Shown here piece by piece: positions 32,441-45,269 of a stretch of DNA of 64,000 nt. The stretch is taken from positions 102,551 to 166,550 of the forward strand of contig JAMXBD010002743.1 in the NCBI GenBank assembly GCA_024138025.1, read 5' to 3'. The stretch's first letter is position 1; every line of letters starts with the position of its first letter. Source of the stretch: Combretum micranthum. Taxonomy: Eukaryota > Streptophyta > Magnoliopsida > Myrtales > Combretaceae. The notes below the pieces were generated by a model, which saw nothing but the letters and a program-made list of their open reading frames with translations, searched no databases and was not told the origin of the DNA. The translations under genes and the position numbers were made by a program.

Positions 32441-35165
32441 TTGAGTGGGTACAGGGTATTGAAACTCATACTCGTACCCTACCCTAAAAATATAGGGTCC
32501 AAAAAATTCTAGCCGTACCCTATCTTGTAGCCTTTGATACCTACCCGAACCCTACCTAATCGAGCAGGGTCTAAGTGGGTATTCGATGTGACAGGGTTAC
32601 TCGCTCACCCTAGTCAAGACTATATTTTTACTAATGGAGTCCATTTAGGTCATTTTAGCCCATTTAATCAAAAAATATTTATTAATTCAATTTTATGGTT
32701 CATGATATTTATCAAATCCATTTAATTGTCAATTACCTATTTTAAGCCCAATTAGTTAATATATCCTATTATAACTCGGTTTGGTGTATTTAGTCCAATT
32801 CAGCCTATATAATTTGATTTAGGTCCTAAACTATTATATAAGCATGATTTAGCTTCTAAAGCCCACCATAACTTAGTTGTTTTGACTTGGGCTTATACTA
32901 TATTCAACTATCCAATTTATAATTGGAAGTCCTTTTATATCTAATTAACCTAATTTAGCCCATAAACCTATATATATCAAGTTTTAATTTAATAAAAAAG
33001 TCTAATAAATCAAAATATGACTAAATTGACTCATTATAACTAATTATACATTAATCAATCCATTTTTATAATTATTAAATTTAATAAAGTATGGATTACA
33101 TACATTTTTAAAAGAAAACATGGCTGGAAAAACATGGGAGGTCTGCTCATAGTCTAAAGATCAAACTGATTTACCTTGATTTTTTGTGTCTTCTGGTCTG
33201 GTTGGATCTTCATATATAAACTAGACATACTAAGATATTAAATTGTTGTGATTTCGTTGGAAAAGAAAAAATAAAACTGAATGGTTCAGCCTATGCAAGA
33301 AGTCTAGTTCAAATAACATTTTGCATAGTACACCCAAAAAAGAAAAATCTTGAAAAAATATTAAATGACCTAAAAATTTTGTGTAAAAATAAGTACGTTT
33401 GATATTTTATTTATTTTTCTCAAGAAATATACTTATTATGACTTTAAAAATAGTAAATAAATATTAAAAATTATGAAACCTTCTTTTTTATATCTTAAGA
33501 TAATATCGTATCATTTTCATAAATTTTACATGAAAATAAATTCGTTTAATACCCTAAATAATATTACATATCATAGCAAATAACATTTATATTTTCTATC
33601 TAGCAAACATATTATTTTTTTTTATTTGATTTCATCATGAAAAATCATTACAAAAACCATATAAAAAACATCAAAATAGATTACATATCATGATAATTTA
33701 TTTTAACCATATTTACATCATAAATCTACTAAACAATACATAAACGATGTCAATATCAACACATTTTGATTGAACAAGTAACACATGATATTTCACATAA
33801 ATTATATATTCAATATTCTATATTTTTAGTATTACAACATATTATTTTAACAATACATTTCACTAATCACACTATTTAATTAAACCAATTACTTGCAGTA
33901 TCAAGACAAGCTTAGAACCTTCACTACTTTACTCCTAGGAATTTGGTGAAGCTCCTTTTGCCTCTAATTCAAGATCCCTCTTGATAAATATCTAATTTCA
34001 AAAGGAAAAATAGAGATTAATAGGTGCTTTAAATGACTTAAAGAAGATATAAAATATAAAAGTCCTTGTACCTATTAGGGTTTTGATAGAGAAATGAGTT
34101 TGTAGTGATTTTGGGATTGTGTTGGAGAGAAAAATGAAATGAAATTTTCACTAGGTGGGGAGAGAAGATGGTGGCTACTTTAGATGCATTAGAGTTTTAT
34201 TTTGCAAAAAGAGTGTAGGATAAAAAAAAAAAGAATATTAGTTGGCAATATTAGGAAAGTTCTAGAGCTCTATGAGATGTCAAAATAACAATATTTAGAT
34301 AAAAATTCTGCTGAAGATTATTTAGGATAAGAATAGTGATGTTTTAGGTTCTTAAAGATTTTTAGGTGAGTTTAAAGCTAAGATGGTTAGTGAACTAAGT
34401 TGATAATTTGATTAGAGTCTTAAGATGAAATTATAGGTTAAATGGGCTTAGAAAAATAGCTAGATTAATTTAGGAATTTAATTTAGCAAATTTGAGGATG
34501 ATGAAAAAAATTTAACTAATCAAGTGATCAAAGTAGACATTTGGTTATAATTAGGGTATTGGGAAATTTAGGTGCTGAATTTAAAAGAATTTGTTGAAAT
34601 TGGGAAAACAATGAAAAAAATTGGGAATTGTAATTTAGGTGGATGACTAAATTGATAGTTGGGCTTGGTTTTGGTAGGATAAAATAGAAAATTAATGTGG
34701 TTTAATCTCTATTTTCATTTGAAACCAATTACTAGCTTGAAAATGATAATTCACCTAACTATACTATATAATTTACTTAGTTAAATTATCTAGCTCAAAA
34801 TTTCTAATTTAGTTTTAATTTGGTTCAAATTTTATCATATTTTATACAATCTAATTCAAATCATTTTAATTAACCTAGTAAAATTTGGGATATTTCAATA
34901 CTTATGTTAGCTCTTATATATTATTTATATTATATTACTGTTAACATTATTTTATCAAGGGGTGCATTATAATTTTTATATATTAAGTTATTATGCATAA
35001 AATATTATATAGTAGATAGAGAGATGGTTTTCGAAAGATAGAAATATTCATAATAAACTTATTCTAAATATCATTTATTATTTATCTTATAACATATAAT
35101 ATGAGTTGTAGAGAATATATCAATACATATAACAAATTTATTATATAGAAAAATTAATTTACATA

Positions 35166-35399
35166 TATGGTTGTCAAAATCATGACTTTACTATTCATTC
35201 GAACTTGTAGAATCAGTAGAATTATACAAAATCATGCAAAACCGATAAAATAGTAAATATGTGGAATCGTATATCTAAATTCATAATTCTACTATAAGTT
35301 TGCATCTTAATAATTTTTCTTCCATTTTAATTAAGAAAAAATATATAAAATCATAAACTCGTAGAATTATATATTTGAGTCGTGATTTTAACAACCATG
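35166..35399. mobile_element. hAT-type MITE, 234 bp
   Basis: Inverted ends TATGGTTGTCAAAATCATGAC and, reversed, CATGGTTGTTAAAATCACGAC. An 8 bp target repeat with one mismatch flanks it (TTTACATA at 35158-35165, TTTACGTA at 35400-35407). The inside repeats GTAGAATC/GATTCTAC-like words on both strands. It is too short to code. Length and 8 bp duplication fit a hAT-derived MITE. Confidence 0.75.
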
Positions 35400-35479
35400 T
35401 TTACGTATATATTGTAAGTCTACATTATATACTACATATTTACCTATTATACTAAATATAACCAAAATTATATTATAAA

Positions 35480-35735
35480 TAGATATTCATTGATATATGT
35501 AAAAAAAGGAAAAAATGGTGCTAAAATATTATATTTGCATCTAAAATCACGGGTGAATTTGTAATGATTTTGTTTGTAATCTATTGAAAATTCTATTTAG
35601 AAAAAAATATATGAATTATAAAATTTGACATAATTTTTGTCATCATAAATCTATTGCTAATTCATATCTTTAGGGGAAAAAAAAAAGTTTTGTCGCAACC
35701 TTCTTGTTCATAAAAGTGTGTTTACTAGTAGTGAT
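35480..35735. mobile_element. Possible CACTA-type transposon end
   Basis: The right edge reads, reversed, CACTACTAGTAAACACAC, close to the CACTA termini of plant En/Spm-like elements, followed inwards by AAGGTTGCGACAAAAC. I found no matching opposite end or 3 bp duplication, so this is a weak call. Confidence 0.3.
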
Positions 35736-37126
35736 TTTTTATACATTTTTTTACAATAGAATTATGGATTTCTTTATTGATAAAAATAATGAAAAATTAT
35801 AAGATAAAAAGATGTATGAAAAAAATAAAAAAATAGAAAATAAGAAAAGTCCTAAAACTCGACAGCAAAGCATGGATGTGAATGTATATGACTAATTAAT
35901 GGCAAATCCTGAACTTTTAAGACATTCCTTAGAAATGAAATATCAAAATCTCTTTAGATTTATAAAAATTAAACATATTATTTTATGAATGTTTTCTATA
36001 TGAATATGGAACCTTTTCCACGAAGTAAAGCCAATTGTGCGAACTTAAAGATTTATCTTGTTCTATTGAGTGAAATTACAAACTTAATGGACGTTTGATG
36101 AAACTATTTCGAAATCACAAATTTAAAAGCAATTAAAAATTATTAATGATAATTACATTTTATTTTTTTATTTAAAAATTTGATGCGGACGATGTTGCGA
36201 TATGAAGGATTTCCATGACTAGGTAGCAAAGTTCAGATTTTGACAGTTTAATGAATTTTATATTAGTAGAAAATTAAAAATTTATAGGATAGAAAAATGG
36301 CAAAAAAAATTTATAAAAATGAAAATGAAATCATGGGTGTCCCAACTTTAGTGGGAAAGAATTAGGCAAACCCAAATATGAGTTGCAACCCATTGTTATA
36401 AAAGAATCTTACAACTTCTCAAAAGATGTTGTAGGGAGAAAAAAAAAAGGCTTTATTGATGCTAATACATTTTCTCCTCGTTCACTTCATCGTATAGAAT
36501 AAGAGAGGTATTGAATTCGAATTTAATAGAATTATAATAGAGGTATAAGAACTATTACAATGTTTACTTGATAAACAAAAAATAAAAAAGTAATTATTGC
36601 AATAAAAGTAAAATATATATAACGTCCACTATCATTCTTACTGTAAAGACCTGACATGCTAATTCTCAAGTTAAGCATACCAAGTTCCCAACCACGTATA
36701 ACTCTTAAGAATTATACATAAGGTTGTCTTAAAAGAAGGTGTTTATGTTGAACATTGCTATTTGATTTTAGGTTATGAAATCGTTTAGTTAGATTTTCAT
36801 ATAACTGAATTTAGCAGCAGAAAAATAAACTTTAATAAAAAAATTTTTTATATAAAAGCATTTCAAAACTCCACTATTACAAGTGAAAAAACTTTCACTT
36901 AAACAAATCTTTACAAAAGCTTATTTACAAAACATGGGCACTAAAAAGCCCTTAAATGAAAATACAAATCTATAAATAAATCCAGTCTCTATAAAACAAA
37001 CAAAAGAAGAAACAAAACAAGTAAACTGCTCAATGCTCCTAACTCACATCACTCGTCCATAATCCCTCTCGAGTCAACAGAAGCACCCAAAAACCCGAGA
37101 CAACATCATCAATAGCAACAACATCA

Positions 37127-37220
37127 TCATATCATCGTCTCATCATCCATCATCACCAACATCAATAAGAACTCATCATCATCAACTTCATCAACATCAT
37201 CTTTATCAACAACAAAACCT
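37127..37220 (-). other. Putative acceptor and 30-codon acidic tail (LTR I)
   Basis: Sense GGCTCATTC, a long T-rich tract, CAG, GT, then 29 residues and TGA. The frame is rich in Asp (VDEVDDDEF is one stretch), but it sits in a GAT/GATGAT simple-sequence run, so the open frame may be incidental. Phase and position agree with the other LTRs. Confidence 0.25.
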
Positions 37221-39276
37221 GTAAAAAGAATAACAACAACAAGAATGAGCCGACGCCCAGCACACAGCAACACAATCACACATGGAGTGACACACAAGCT
37301 TAACTAAATGCAATGCACAATCAACATGTTATTATCTTTTCTTTAAAATAAACAAATCAACATGGGAGTATTCAAACTCCGAACATCAATGATCTAGTAT
37401 CACGTCCATCTCCCTGAGTGGTCCCTACTATTCATATAGACTAGGCAGCCCCACCTTCCGACGTAACTCCTAATACTAGGGGGTTCTGAGTAACGCATCA
37501 CGACGCTTAGGGGGTTAATATAAGTAGTTTGGATACTTATATCTCTTAGATGATTTTATCCAAAACGAAAAAGTAATCTCATTTAGGGTTATCAGCCATT
37601 TCTCGACTTCGCTTAACTCAATCCATAATATCACCTAATTTAAGTGTTCCCATAAACATTAAATTAAATCATACTACATCCTTTCAAGAGTAAGCAAGTA
37701 TTATACCGATACCGAATACCCTATTAATTACCTATGGAACCACTTATGAAAGTCATTTGAGTATGACAAGGGTGGTTTAAGCGCCTAAAACTACCATGCC
37801 CCTAATCTGAGTAAGATGCCGTTCTTTGAACCAAATTCAACGATGTAAAAAACAATCAATTCTCATCAATTATTAAGTCAAGTTTAAGTTCTTTATCCAT
37901 TTTAGATGTCTATCCTAACATCTAATATGCAAGTTATTGTGTACCTTGAAAACGAAATCCAAATAGAGGCAGAAGCTATCTTAGAAGATAGATCAGAAAC
38001 CGTCTCAAAAGATATGTCATATATCCATCACTGTTAAGGAAAGAACTCATATAAGAAACTAAACTAACATCCACTTATATCAAATTCATATGAGAAATTA
38101 TATCAAACTTTTATTAAACTTTATTTGATCAGACACTAATGTGGAACCCCACTATGGTTGCGAATATCGTCCCGCCAAAATATGGACAGTTCTCCTTTGT
38201 CTGTCAAAGTAATACTTTTCACTTTAATTATAGTTTCTTATCACAAAACATAACATATCAAATATCACTTATCTATCTCATATTAACTTAAAAAGATTTT
38301 TTACACTTAACAACAAACATTTAGAAATCAAATACAAGTTTTGGCTTTGTTTAAGAAAACACTATAGCTGGAAAGAACTAAAATTAAGTATCGATACTTT
38401 TCGAATTTGTAAAACCTCAAAACAAAAAAGTTGTAGATCTCTTTTTAAGCTTTCTAAATCAATATGAATCACTTCAATCAGAGGTCGAATGAAAAAGTTA
38501 TGATGAAAATACGAAAACATATCAAATATAGAAATTCAACTTTTCAAGGGACATGGCTAAGAGACAAGTCGTGTCTCCAAAATGTTGACCTGGAAATATC
38601 ACCACAACCAACGACATAGCTTGAGGACATGCCATGTCTCTAAAATGTGACTTAAAATTTCAAAGAAAAGGCCTTTGACATGTTTTGTGGCATGGCTTGT
38701 CACAAAAATTTCTTTTTGATAGCCCTGTTCTTTTGAAAAACGACTTTTGAAAACATTTTTATCAATTTCAAAGATCATTTTAGACACATATACAACTTCA
38801 AACGTCTTCCAAAACGTATTATCAACTTCAAACATGAATATACTTTACTTTCAATATCTCAAACACTTCAAATATCATTTTAAACAACTCAAACACTTCA
38901 ACACTTTCAACTACTCCATCAAACCTCTATTCTCAATTCATCATTTCCTCATCACAATCCCAACTCCCATCAACCATAAATCCAATAAATACATATATAA
39001 AAAACACTTTTAACTTATTCATAACATCCCTACATCATATAAACATATGAAGAACAATTAAAGTAAAAGATGAATTGAAATAGAAAACTTATCTATCTAA
39101 GAACACATGCACACTTGAGTTTTTTTTATACTTCTAGCTTGATTTCCTTCTCCAATCCTCATTTCTAACTTGATTATCTTTTATTCCTTCTTGAATTTGA
39201 GATTTAAAGAGAAGAATTTGAGAGAAAAAGAAAAGGAAAGGAGGAGAAAAGAAATAGATACAAGAAAAGAAGAAGA

Positions 39277-39280
<4 letters not shown>

Positions 39281-39314
<34 letters not shown>
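39281..39314. repeat. (GA)n microsatellite
   Basis: Seventeen GA units inside the purine tract of LTR I (pyrimidine tract in the LTR sense). A shorter, interrupted version is present in LTR G near 23430. Confidence 0.95.
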
Positions 39315-39318
<4 letters not shown>

Positions 39319-39908
39319 AAGATAAAAGGTAGGGAACAAAAAGAAATATAAAATAGAAAAGATAAATATAAATATATTTTCAAAATAAGGCATTGGATTT
39401 AGAACTACCAGATCAAATCTATAGTTCCAAAAGTATTTAGAAGATGATTTCTAAACTAACATGTTAGAAATTAAGAACTTAAAATAAGAACTTAATTTAG
39501 GAATTTATTTTAAATAAAAAGATATTTAATTTGAGTTGGAGTTTAAGAACTGATATTTTTATTCAAGCAAACAAACTTAAATTTTGTGGGGATTTAGGAA
39601 TTAGAGTTTTAGCTAAGAATTAAAGGTTTAGGAATCCTTTAAACATTTTAATGACTTGTTTAGAGAATTTAGATTTCAAATATCAAATTCGACTTAATTA
39701 ATTATTAGTCTAGTTATGTCAACTTGTCCAGTTATATCTTATAATTAATTTAATTCATTTAAATCTATCTAAACCCAATTTCTAATATATGTGAAGATTT
39801 GGGGTATTTCAATTATATTGGGATATTTATATAGGTGATATGGTGTAAGGACCCAATATCGCCCCTATAATTAAGATAGGTGAGAACGGCTCCCCAATCA
39901 TATATAAC

Positions 39909-40637
39909 TAGGAATGCAACCGGAACGGGTTTGGGACGAGTATACTAAAACCCAAACCTGAACCAGATACCCAATAGAATTCCTAAAACCCATCCCAAAC
40001 CCTATAGGATTTTTGTCCATGAACCCAAAACCCGTTAAACAAACCCTATGGGGTATCCGAACCCGAAACCCAATATAAAATTAGAATCATTACATAATAA
40101 AATATTTAAAAATGTCATTATAAATTTTTTTTTCATCTTTTTCTATTTCCGATCCGTTCCTACTTTATAGGCCAAGAAAAAAACTCTTATCATTACTCAT
40201 GCAATCCTCTTTATAAAATCCCAATCATTTTCATGAGAAGAAAATCATTGAATGAAACAATGCGGTAACGGGAGTGAGAGGCTTGAATTTAACGAGAGTG
40301 AGCCAAGACCAAGACTGAAAGTGGAGACTATAAAGTATTAGTCTACTGTTCTAGGGTTTTTTACTTTTGCTAAATGATTTAATAAAAAAGAAAAAAATAG
40401 CTTTACAATTAATGAAGCATAGCTGGTCAATTTCAGAGACTGAGGCTAAACATAATATATATTTATATATTTAAACGGGTTCGGGTTTCCCAACGGGTTT
40501 TATACTTATCCCAAAACCCATCCAAAAACCCTATAGGGTTTTATTATTGATCCCAAAACCCATTCCAAACCCAATAGGGTATTTATCAGGTTGGGCGGGT
40601 TGGGTAACCTATAAAAACCCGACTGCTTACATTCCTA
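39909..40637. mobile_element. Non-autonomous hAT-like element, 729 bp
   Basis: Ends TAGGAATGCAACCGG and, reversed, TAGGAATGTAAGCAG. A perfect 8 bp duplication TATATAAC flanks it (39901-39908 and 40638-40645). Subterminal regions are packed with AACCCGAACCC, ACCCAAACC and CCCTATAGGG words. No transposase frame. The ends differ from those of the 4.8 kb hAT element, so that element is not an obvious source of transposase. Confidence 0.88.
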
Positions 40638-40966
40638 TATATAACTTGTAGAATTATATGTAAGGTTGTCCTAGAGAATTGTTTGAAGAATTGTTTGTCT
40701 AAATCCTCAAAATCAACTAATTTGAAAACTAATGATTTTTAAAACTTTTAATAAAGACACAACATCACCATCATCATATATCACAAGAGAAACAAGTTCA
40801 AGATATACATATTACTAAGTTTAGATATTACAAACAAAAGCTTCTTACAATCCTTATATAAAAGCCACAAAAGATAATTCAATTTATATTATCAAATACA
40901 AACATCAAAAGACACCATAACTAATCTATTACAAAATAGAAATTCCATCAAGGTCCATGGTCATAT

Positions 40967-41048
40967 CTAGTCCTCCAACTCATCTAGGAAATCCTCAAAG
41001 TTGATACCATATCCCATATTCGCGTAAAACTCATCTTGATCGTCACCT
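40967..41048 (-). other. Putative acceptor and 26-codon tail exon (LTR J)
   Basis: Sense GGCTCATCTTTTAACACTTTCAG, given as GGCTCAT, a pyrimidine-rich stretch and CAG. Then come GT, 25 residues and TAG (40969-40967). Length and all landmarks equal those of 6500-6582; most changes between the two are silent (GAT/GAC, TTC/TTT, TAT/TAC, GGG/GGA, TAC/TAT, GGA/GGT, GAA/GAG, TTT/TTC, CTT/CTA). Confidence 0.55.
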
Positions 41049-42323
41049 GAAAGTGTTAAAAGATGAGCCAAAGGCCCAATACACAGTAACAAATACAAAT
41101 GCGAAGTGATACGCACATGCTTAAGCTAAATGTAAATGCAACAGTCATTAGATTATTAGTTAATCTTTAATTAGCCAAACAACACTAGAGTATTCAAACT
41201 CCGGACAACAGGGATTTTCGGGGGAACCTAAGTAACGATCACAACACTTAGGGGGTTGATATAAGTAGCTCGGATACTCATATCTCCTAGATAAATTTAT
41301 CCAAAAACAAATAAGTAATCTCATTTAGGGTTTCTAGCCGTTTCTCAACTTACTTAACTCAATCCATAATAACACCTAATTCAAGTGTTCCCATAAATAT
41401 TGAATTAAATCATATTATATCCTTTTAAGAATAAGTAAATGTTATGCCCATACCAAATGCCCTATCAATTACCCGTTAAACCACTTATGAAAGTCATTTC
41501 AATATGACAAGGGTGGTCTAAGCGCTTAAAACTACCGTACTGTCAGGACTCAAAAATAGGGGCCTATCAGGATTTATCTAAAGCTATCATATCACGTGTG
41601 CACCCGTAACATTAGAGCCATCTTGTATGTCAGAGTATACAAGACTCTATTTATTTATAAAAGTTTATCATACAAATGACATAATATATTACAGTATTTC
41701 AACTATGGAATCCAATTTTCCAATTTCTACCAAGATCGCAGAGAATCGGTATCCCCTACCAAATAGTGAAAATGGGTTTCAAACTTCAACTTACAAATTT
41801 CAAAAATATAAAATTTATCTAGTTTATATTCTAAGTTTACCATATCCTATATCTCTATCTTGAATAGAGTTCGTTGGAGAAGCTCTCTTCACACATTCCT
41901 AGCCCAATCCCAGCTAGTAAAAATCTTGCACAAAAACTATTGGAGGGTGAGCGAACCACGAGCTCAGTGAGTTCATTCCTCACTACTACTGGTCACGTAA
42001 GTTATCAAACATTAATTATACATTCATATAAATCTATCTACACACAATATGAATGCATATGTGATGAATGCAAGCAACACATCTATGGGGGTCCGGATCC
42101 ATAGACGATGTAGATTTACCTGTCTACATTTCAGTTGTCTCCCATATTTACTCGCATGGGACACCTCGCCTTACCCGCACGAGGCTGTCCAGTGGTAGCG
42201 TCCATCCAGACTTACCCAATGCTTAACTGCCATTGGTAACAACAAATATTCCCCAACGTGTTCACATGATTTATGCTGGTTAATATTTAAATATATATAA
42301 TGCCAATTTAATGACGATTTTCA

Positions 42324-42496
42324 CTAACCATCACCAATTTATGGTGAATCAAGCAAGTAGACCCGACTCAGGTAACATCTACTGCCAATACTAACCATCA
42401 CCTACTAAAGGTGAATCCAGCAGATAGACCTCAACTCAGATAACATCTATCGCCACGTGACCAGTGGACCCTGACTCAGGAAACATCTACCGTCAC
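42324..42496. repeat. 67 bp tandem repeat, about 2.6 copies
   Basis: Units start at 42324 and 42391 with CTAACCATCACC; each contains GGTGAATC, AGTAGACC/AGATAGACC and ACTCAGGTAACATCTAC. A third, partial unit runs to 42496 (CTGACTCAGGAAACATCTACC). The array is absent from the corresponding part of LTR B, so it expanded in the A lineage. Confidence 0.8.
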
Positions 42497-43648
42497 AACA
42501 ATACTCAGAAATGTCCCATGCTCATCTCATAAACTCTTTTAGTATAAATTCTTCCTTTTCAAAGGATATAAAAGCAACCTAGAATATTCCAAGTCGGATT
42601 TCTTTAAAAATACATTTCAAAATACTTTTGATTTCAAATTCGGGACATTTCCTACAAAGGGATCAAGCACATGCGACGAGATATCCAATTAGTTTAGTCG
42701 AATTATTATCTTTATCCATTTATTCAGGTGATCATGCAGATGATAACACTTACATCAATCAGTCATCCACGTACAAGCAATACAATCAACATAACAACAA
42801 ACAGTAGCAATCACAAGCAAATAGTAGAACATCAAAATTCCCTCACCTGTGGTCCTTGCTAATTTGTTGTATAAGCTACTGGAAGTTCGGGAATGGATCT
42901 ATTTTCCTATGAAATGAAATAACAGAGATTTATTATTGGATTATTTCTATAAGAGAAGTCTTCCTATAATTAAAGGTGTTGATCTCTATCGTCGGATATT
43001 AGATTAAGTCCGTTATATTAATTATTGTGTCGTTTAATACTTTAATCGAGTCCTTATAGGTGTCTATCTATTCCGTATCAGTATTTGATATAGTTTTTAT
43101 TAAGGTTTTAATCTCTTATAGTAAAGAATATTTATCTATTATTTGTTTTCATTTTGCTTTCCTTGATTTTAGTTGTTATCTTTTTTTATTTAAAGGGTTT
43201 GCTTTTTCTTAAATCTTACTGCTTTCAGTAGAAGATTTTTATTTAATAATTCTTTGCCTATCAACCTTATCTGTCTCTTAAATTAGTATTTTTATTTATT
43301 TAAGGGTATGCTCTAGTATCTATATCTTTCAAGAATTAAAAATATCGTATTGAGATATATCAAATTTCTATTATACTTTAGTTTCATTCTTATTGCAAAA
43401 CAAGCTAAGTTTAATACTATAATATTATTAGTAATATTGGTATTGAAAGATCAATATTGGTATTAGTATTAAAAACAAGTATAATAATAACAATAATTTT
43501 TAGATAGCTAGTAAATAATGTTATTAGTGACAAAAATTGATAATAGAATTGATGATAATATAAGTTTAGTACTTTAACGTAAATAAATACAGTATTAATA
43601 ATTCTAATGAAAATACCAATAATATGGAATACTATAAATAGTAGTAAT

Positions 43649-45220
43649 TGTTGGTTTCTCTCAATTAAGAATTTTGATGATAACAAAAATAATGAAATAA
43701 CGATTATCTTAAGTTATGTTTTGTCAGAAAATTATCCAGAAATTTTATCAAGAAGATTAGAACCTCTATTATAAATAGCAGAAGGTTTAGCAAAAGGAAC
43801 ACTGAGAAGGCAGAAGGTTCGGCAGAAGGAACATTGGTTATGAACAAGTTAACAGATGAAAAGGCAGAAGGTATATCAGAAAGTGCAATATTTACATCGT
43901 CATGAAGAAAAACACGTTATTTGATCTGTTGAAGACCTAGCTCCAATGATTGAATATATTTGGGAAATATATTCAATATGTTCCACAAAAGTTGGTTCAT
44001 TATCCACAGGGTTATTATTTTCGAATTTAAAAAGTCCAAGATATTTGAAAATTAAATTGGAATAAGACTGAATCATACAGATTGTGTTCGAATTATTTTA
44101 TAAAGGAATCATGAGACATATCCAAGAGATTTTGGAAGCTTGTCAGAAATTAGTTGGATTTCGAAATTTATGAAACTTGAATTTCTGAAAAATGAAAGGT
44201 TCCAGACGTAATCCAATGAAAAGTTCCAGACGTGATCAACGGGAGAAATAATTTGAATTTTTTACTTGAGATTTTTATGCAATTTGAAGTTATCTCAATC
44301 TTATGGAAGCTTATCAGAAGTTTAAATTCAAACGCAAGGCGGATCATGAAGATAAACTTGGAAGGATATTGTTAACGAGAAGTCAGGAACAGAGCATCTC
44401 GTCATCTTCCATCTTTTCGAAATTTCAGGAAATGAAGATGATCTGGAAGTTGAACTTATCAATTCGACCGTTGAAGGAAACGAAATAAAAACGAGGAGCT
44501 TCAAATCAGAAGATACAATAACATAGAGAACAACATCTCGGAAACAGAAAAAGGATTAAAAAAGCGAAACTTTGTTATTTCACTGTTCATTTTCTTCGTA
44601 TCAATATTGTCGAGGATTTTTTATTATTTTCCTCAGATTCTGGTTAATTCATTGCTTGAGTGTTTGAGAGTTACAAGTAGGCATAGTAGATTGATTGTTT
44701 AGGAGAATCAAGCTGAGTGAATTGTGAACTTCTTGTAACAATTTTCATTGATTGGATTAGTGGAACAAAATCGGTGTAGATTACCGGTGACCCTGGCTTG
44801 GAGCTGGAAGAGAGGATTGACGCTCAAGGCGGAACCTCTATAATTCGATTTGCATCTCTCTCTCTCTTAACTTTTTTATTTTCGTGCAATTTAAATTTTG
44901 TTTGTTGCATGAGTTCTTGAGTCAGAAGGTGAAGCAAAGAGTAGTATAGTTATTGTTCTTGAGTCAGAGGGTACCTCAGAAGGTTTCAAGAAGAAACCAT
45001 TTAAGACCAAAATCAATTTTTCGTGAGCTTGAATATTTTGTTTTGATCCGCTGTGTTGATTCAAAGTTTTAACTCTTTAATTTCATCTTTTAAGAAAGAT
45101 CAAAAGCCATTTTATAACATAATCAAGAGGCGTGGAATTTTTTTTTCAAATTCTTAAAGGAATTTTTATAACCAATTCACCCCCCCCCCCTTCCCCCTTT
45201 GGTTCTTTTCGGGACCAACA
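43649..45220 (+). mobile_element. Sirevirus 5' LTR
   Basis: 1572 bp, TGTTGGTTTCTCTC to GGGACCAACA. It carries five or more CAGAAGGT/CAGAAGGA words in two groups (43790-43890 and 44920-44990). It ends two bases before the PBS. A C-run near 45179-45195 is longer than in the 3' LTR. Confidence 0.95.
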
Positions 45221-45222
45221 AT

Positions 45223-45234
45223 TGGTATCAGAGC
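45223..45234 (+). other. Sirevirus PBS, tRNA-Met type
   Basis: TGGTATCAGAGC, two bases after the 5' LTR end; the standard primer site for copia elements using initiator tRNA-Met. Confidence 0.93.
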
Positions 45235-45269
45235 GGTTCTCATCTATTTTATTTGAGTGATCTTTTCAA

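Larger units (their letters stand above)
27820..32612 (-). mobile_element. Ac-like hAT DNA transposon, 4793 bp
   Basis: Terminal sequences TAGAGGTGAACGGGTA (left) and TAGGGTGAGCGAGTA (right, inverted) begin and end the element, flanked by a perfect 8 bp target duplication GTCAAGAC (27812-27819 and 32613-32620). An 8 bp duplication with TAG-GGTG-like ends is diagnostic of hAT. Both subterminal regions (27830-27985 and 32440-32600) are dense in variants of TACCCTACC/GGGTAGGG, likely transposase-binding sites. A broken transposase gene lies inside on the minus strand. The element sits in LTR H, so it is younger than H. Confidence 0.95.
25803..34897 (-). mobile_element. LTR H, interrupted by a hAT element
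   Basis: Minus-sense LTR: plus-strand left end TGTAGCACACTTAGG, right end TTTGGGATATTTCA (sense TGAAATATCCCAAATTT, like LTR I). Without the hAT insertion it is about 4.3 kb. It carries the GAGCCAAAGCCTAGTACA phrase (26185), an acceptor-like site and tail exon (26055-26172), and a long AT-rich stretch with recurrent GCCCA-type words (27050-27800, 32640-32960). A donor-like CCTAATAG-GTACAA lies in sense near 34075. The flanking bases (CTCCA and ATACT) do not match, so it is not shown to be a simple solo insertion. Confidence 0.6.
34898..36641. other. Unassigned AT-rich region between LTRs H and I
   Basis: No gene or LTR signature. It contains the 234 bp MITE at 35166-35399 and a possible CACTA-type end at about 35690-35735. 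The remainder (35740-36640) is AT-rich, with nothing I can assign. Confidence 0.6.
36642..39811 (-). mobile_element. LTR I, Ty3/gypsy
   Basis: 3170 bp. In sense it begins TGAAATACCCCAAATC (39811) and ends GGTCTTTACA (36642). It shows the usual order: pyrimidine-rich leader (GA tract on the plus strand, 39190-39320), a self-repetitive cassette built on GACATGGCTTGAG/GTCGTGTCTC words (38540-38700), the GGGGGTTAATATAAG phrase (37510), an acceptor-like site (37220) and a GAT-rich open frame. Flanking pentamers are CTTAC and ATTAT, three of five alike, so a solo LTR is likely but the duplication is unproven. No PBS or PPT adjoins. Confidence 0.7.

Noticed and set aside
37060..37230. A CRISPR-like array of short ATC/CATCAT repeats
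   Set aside because: It is a degenerate trinucleotide run in a plant LTR, with no repeat-spacer structure.
36642..39811. Target duplication for LTR I (CTTAC and ATTAT)
   Set aside because: Only three of five bases agree, not enough to claim a duplication.
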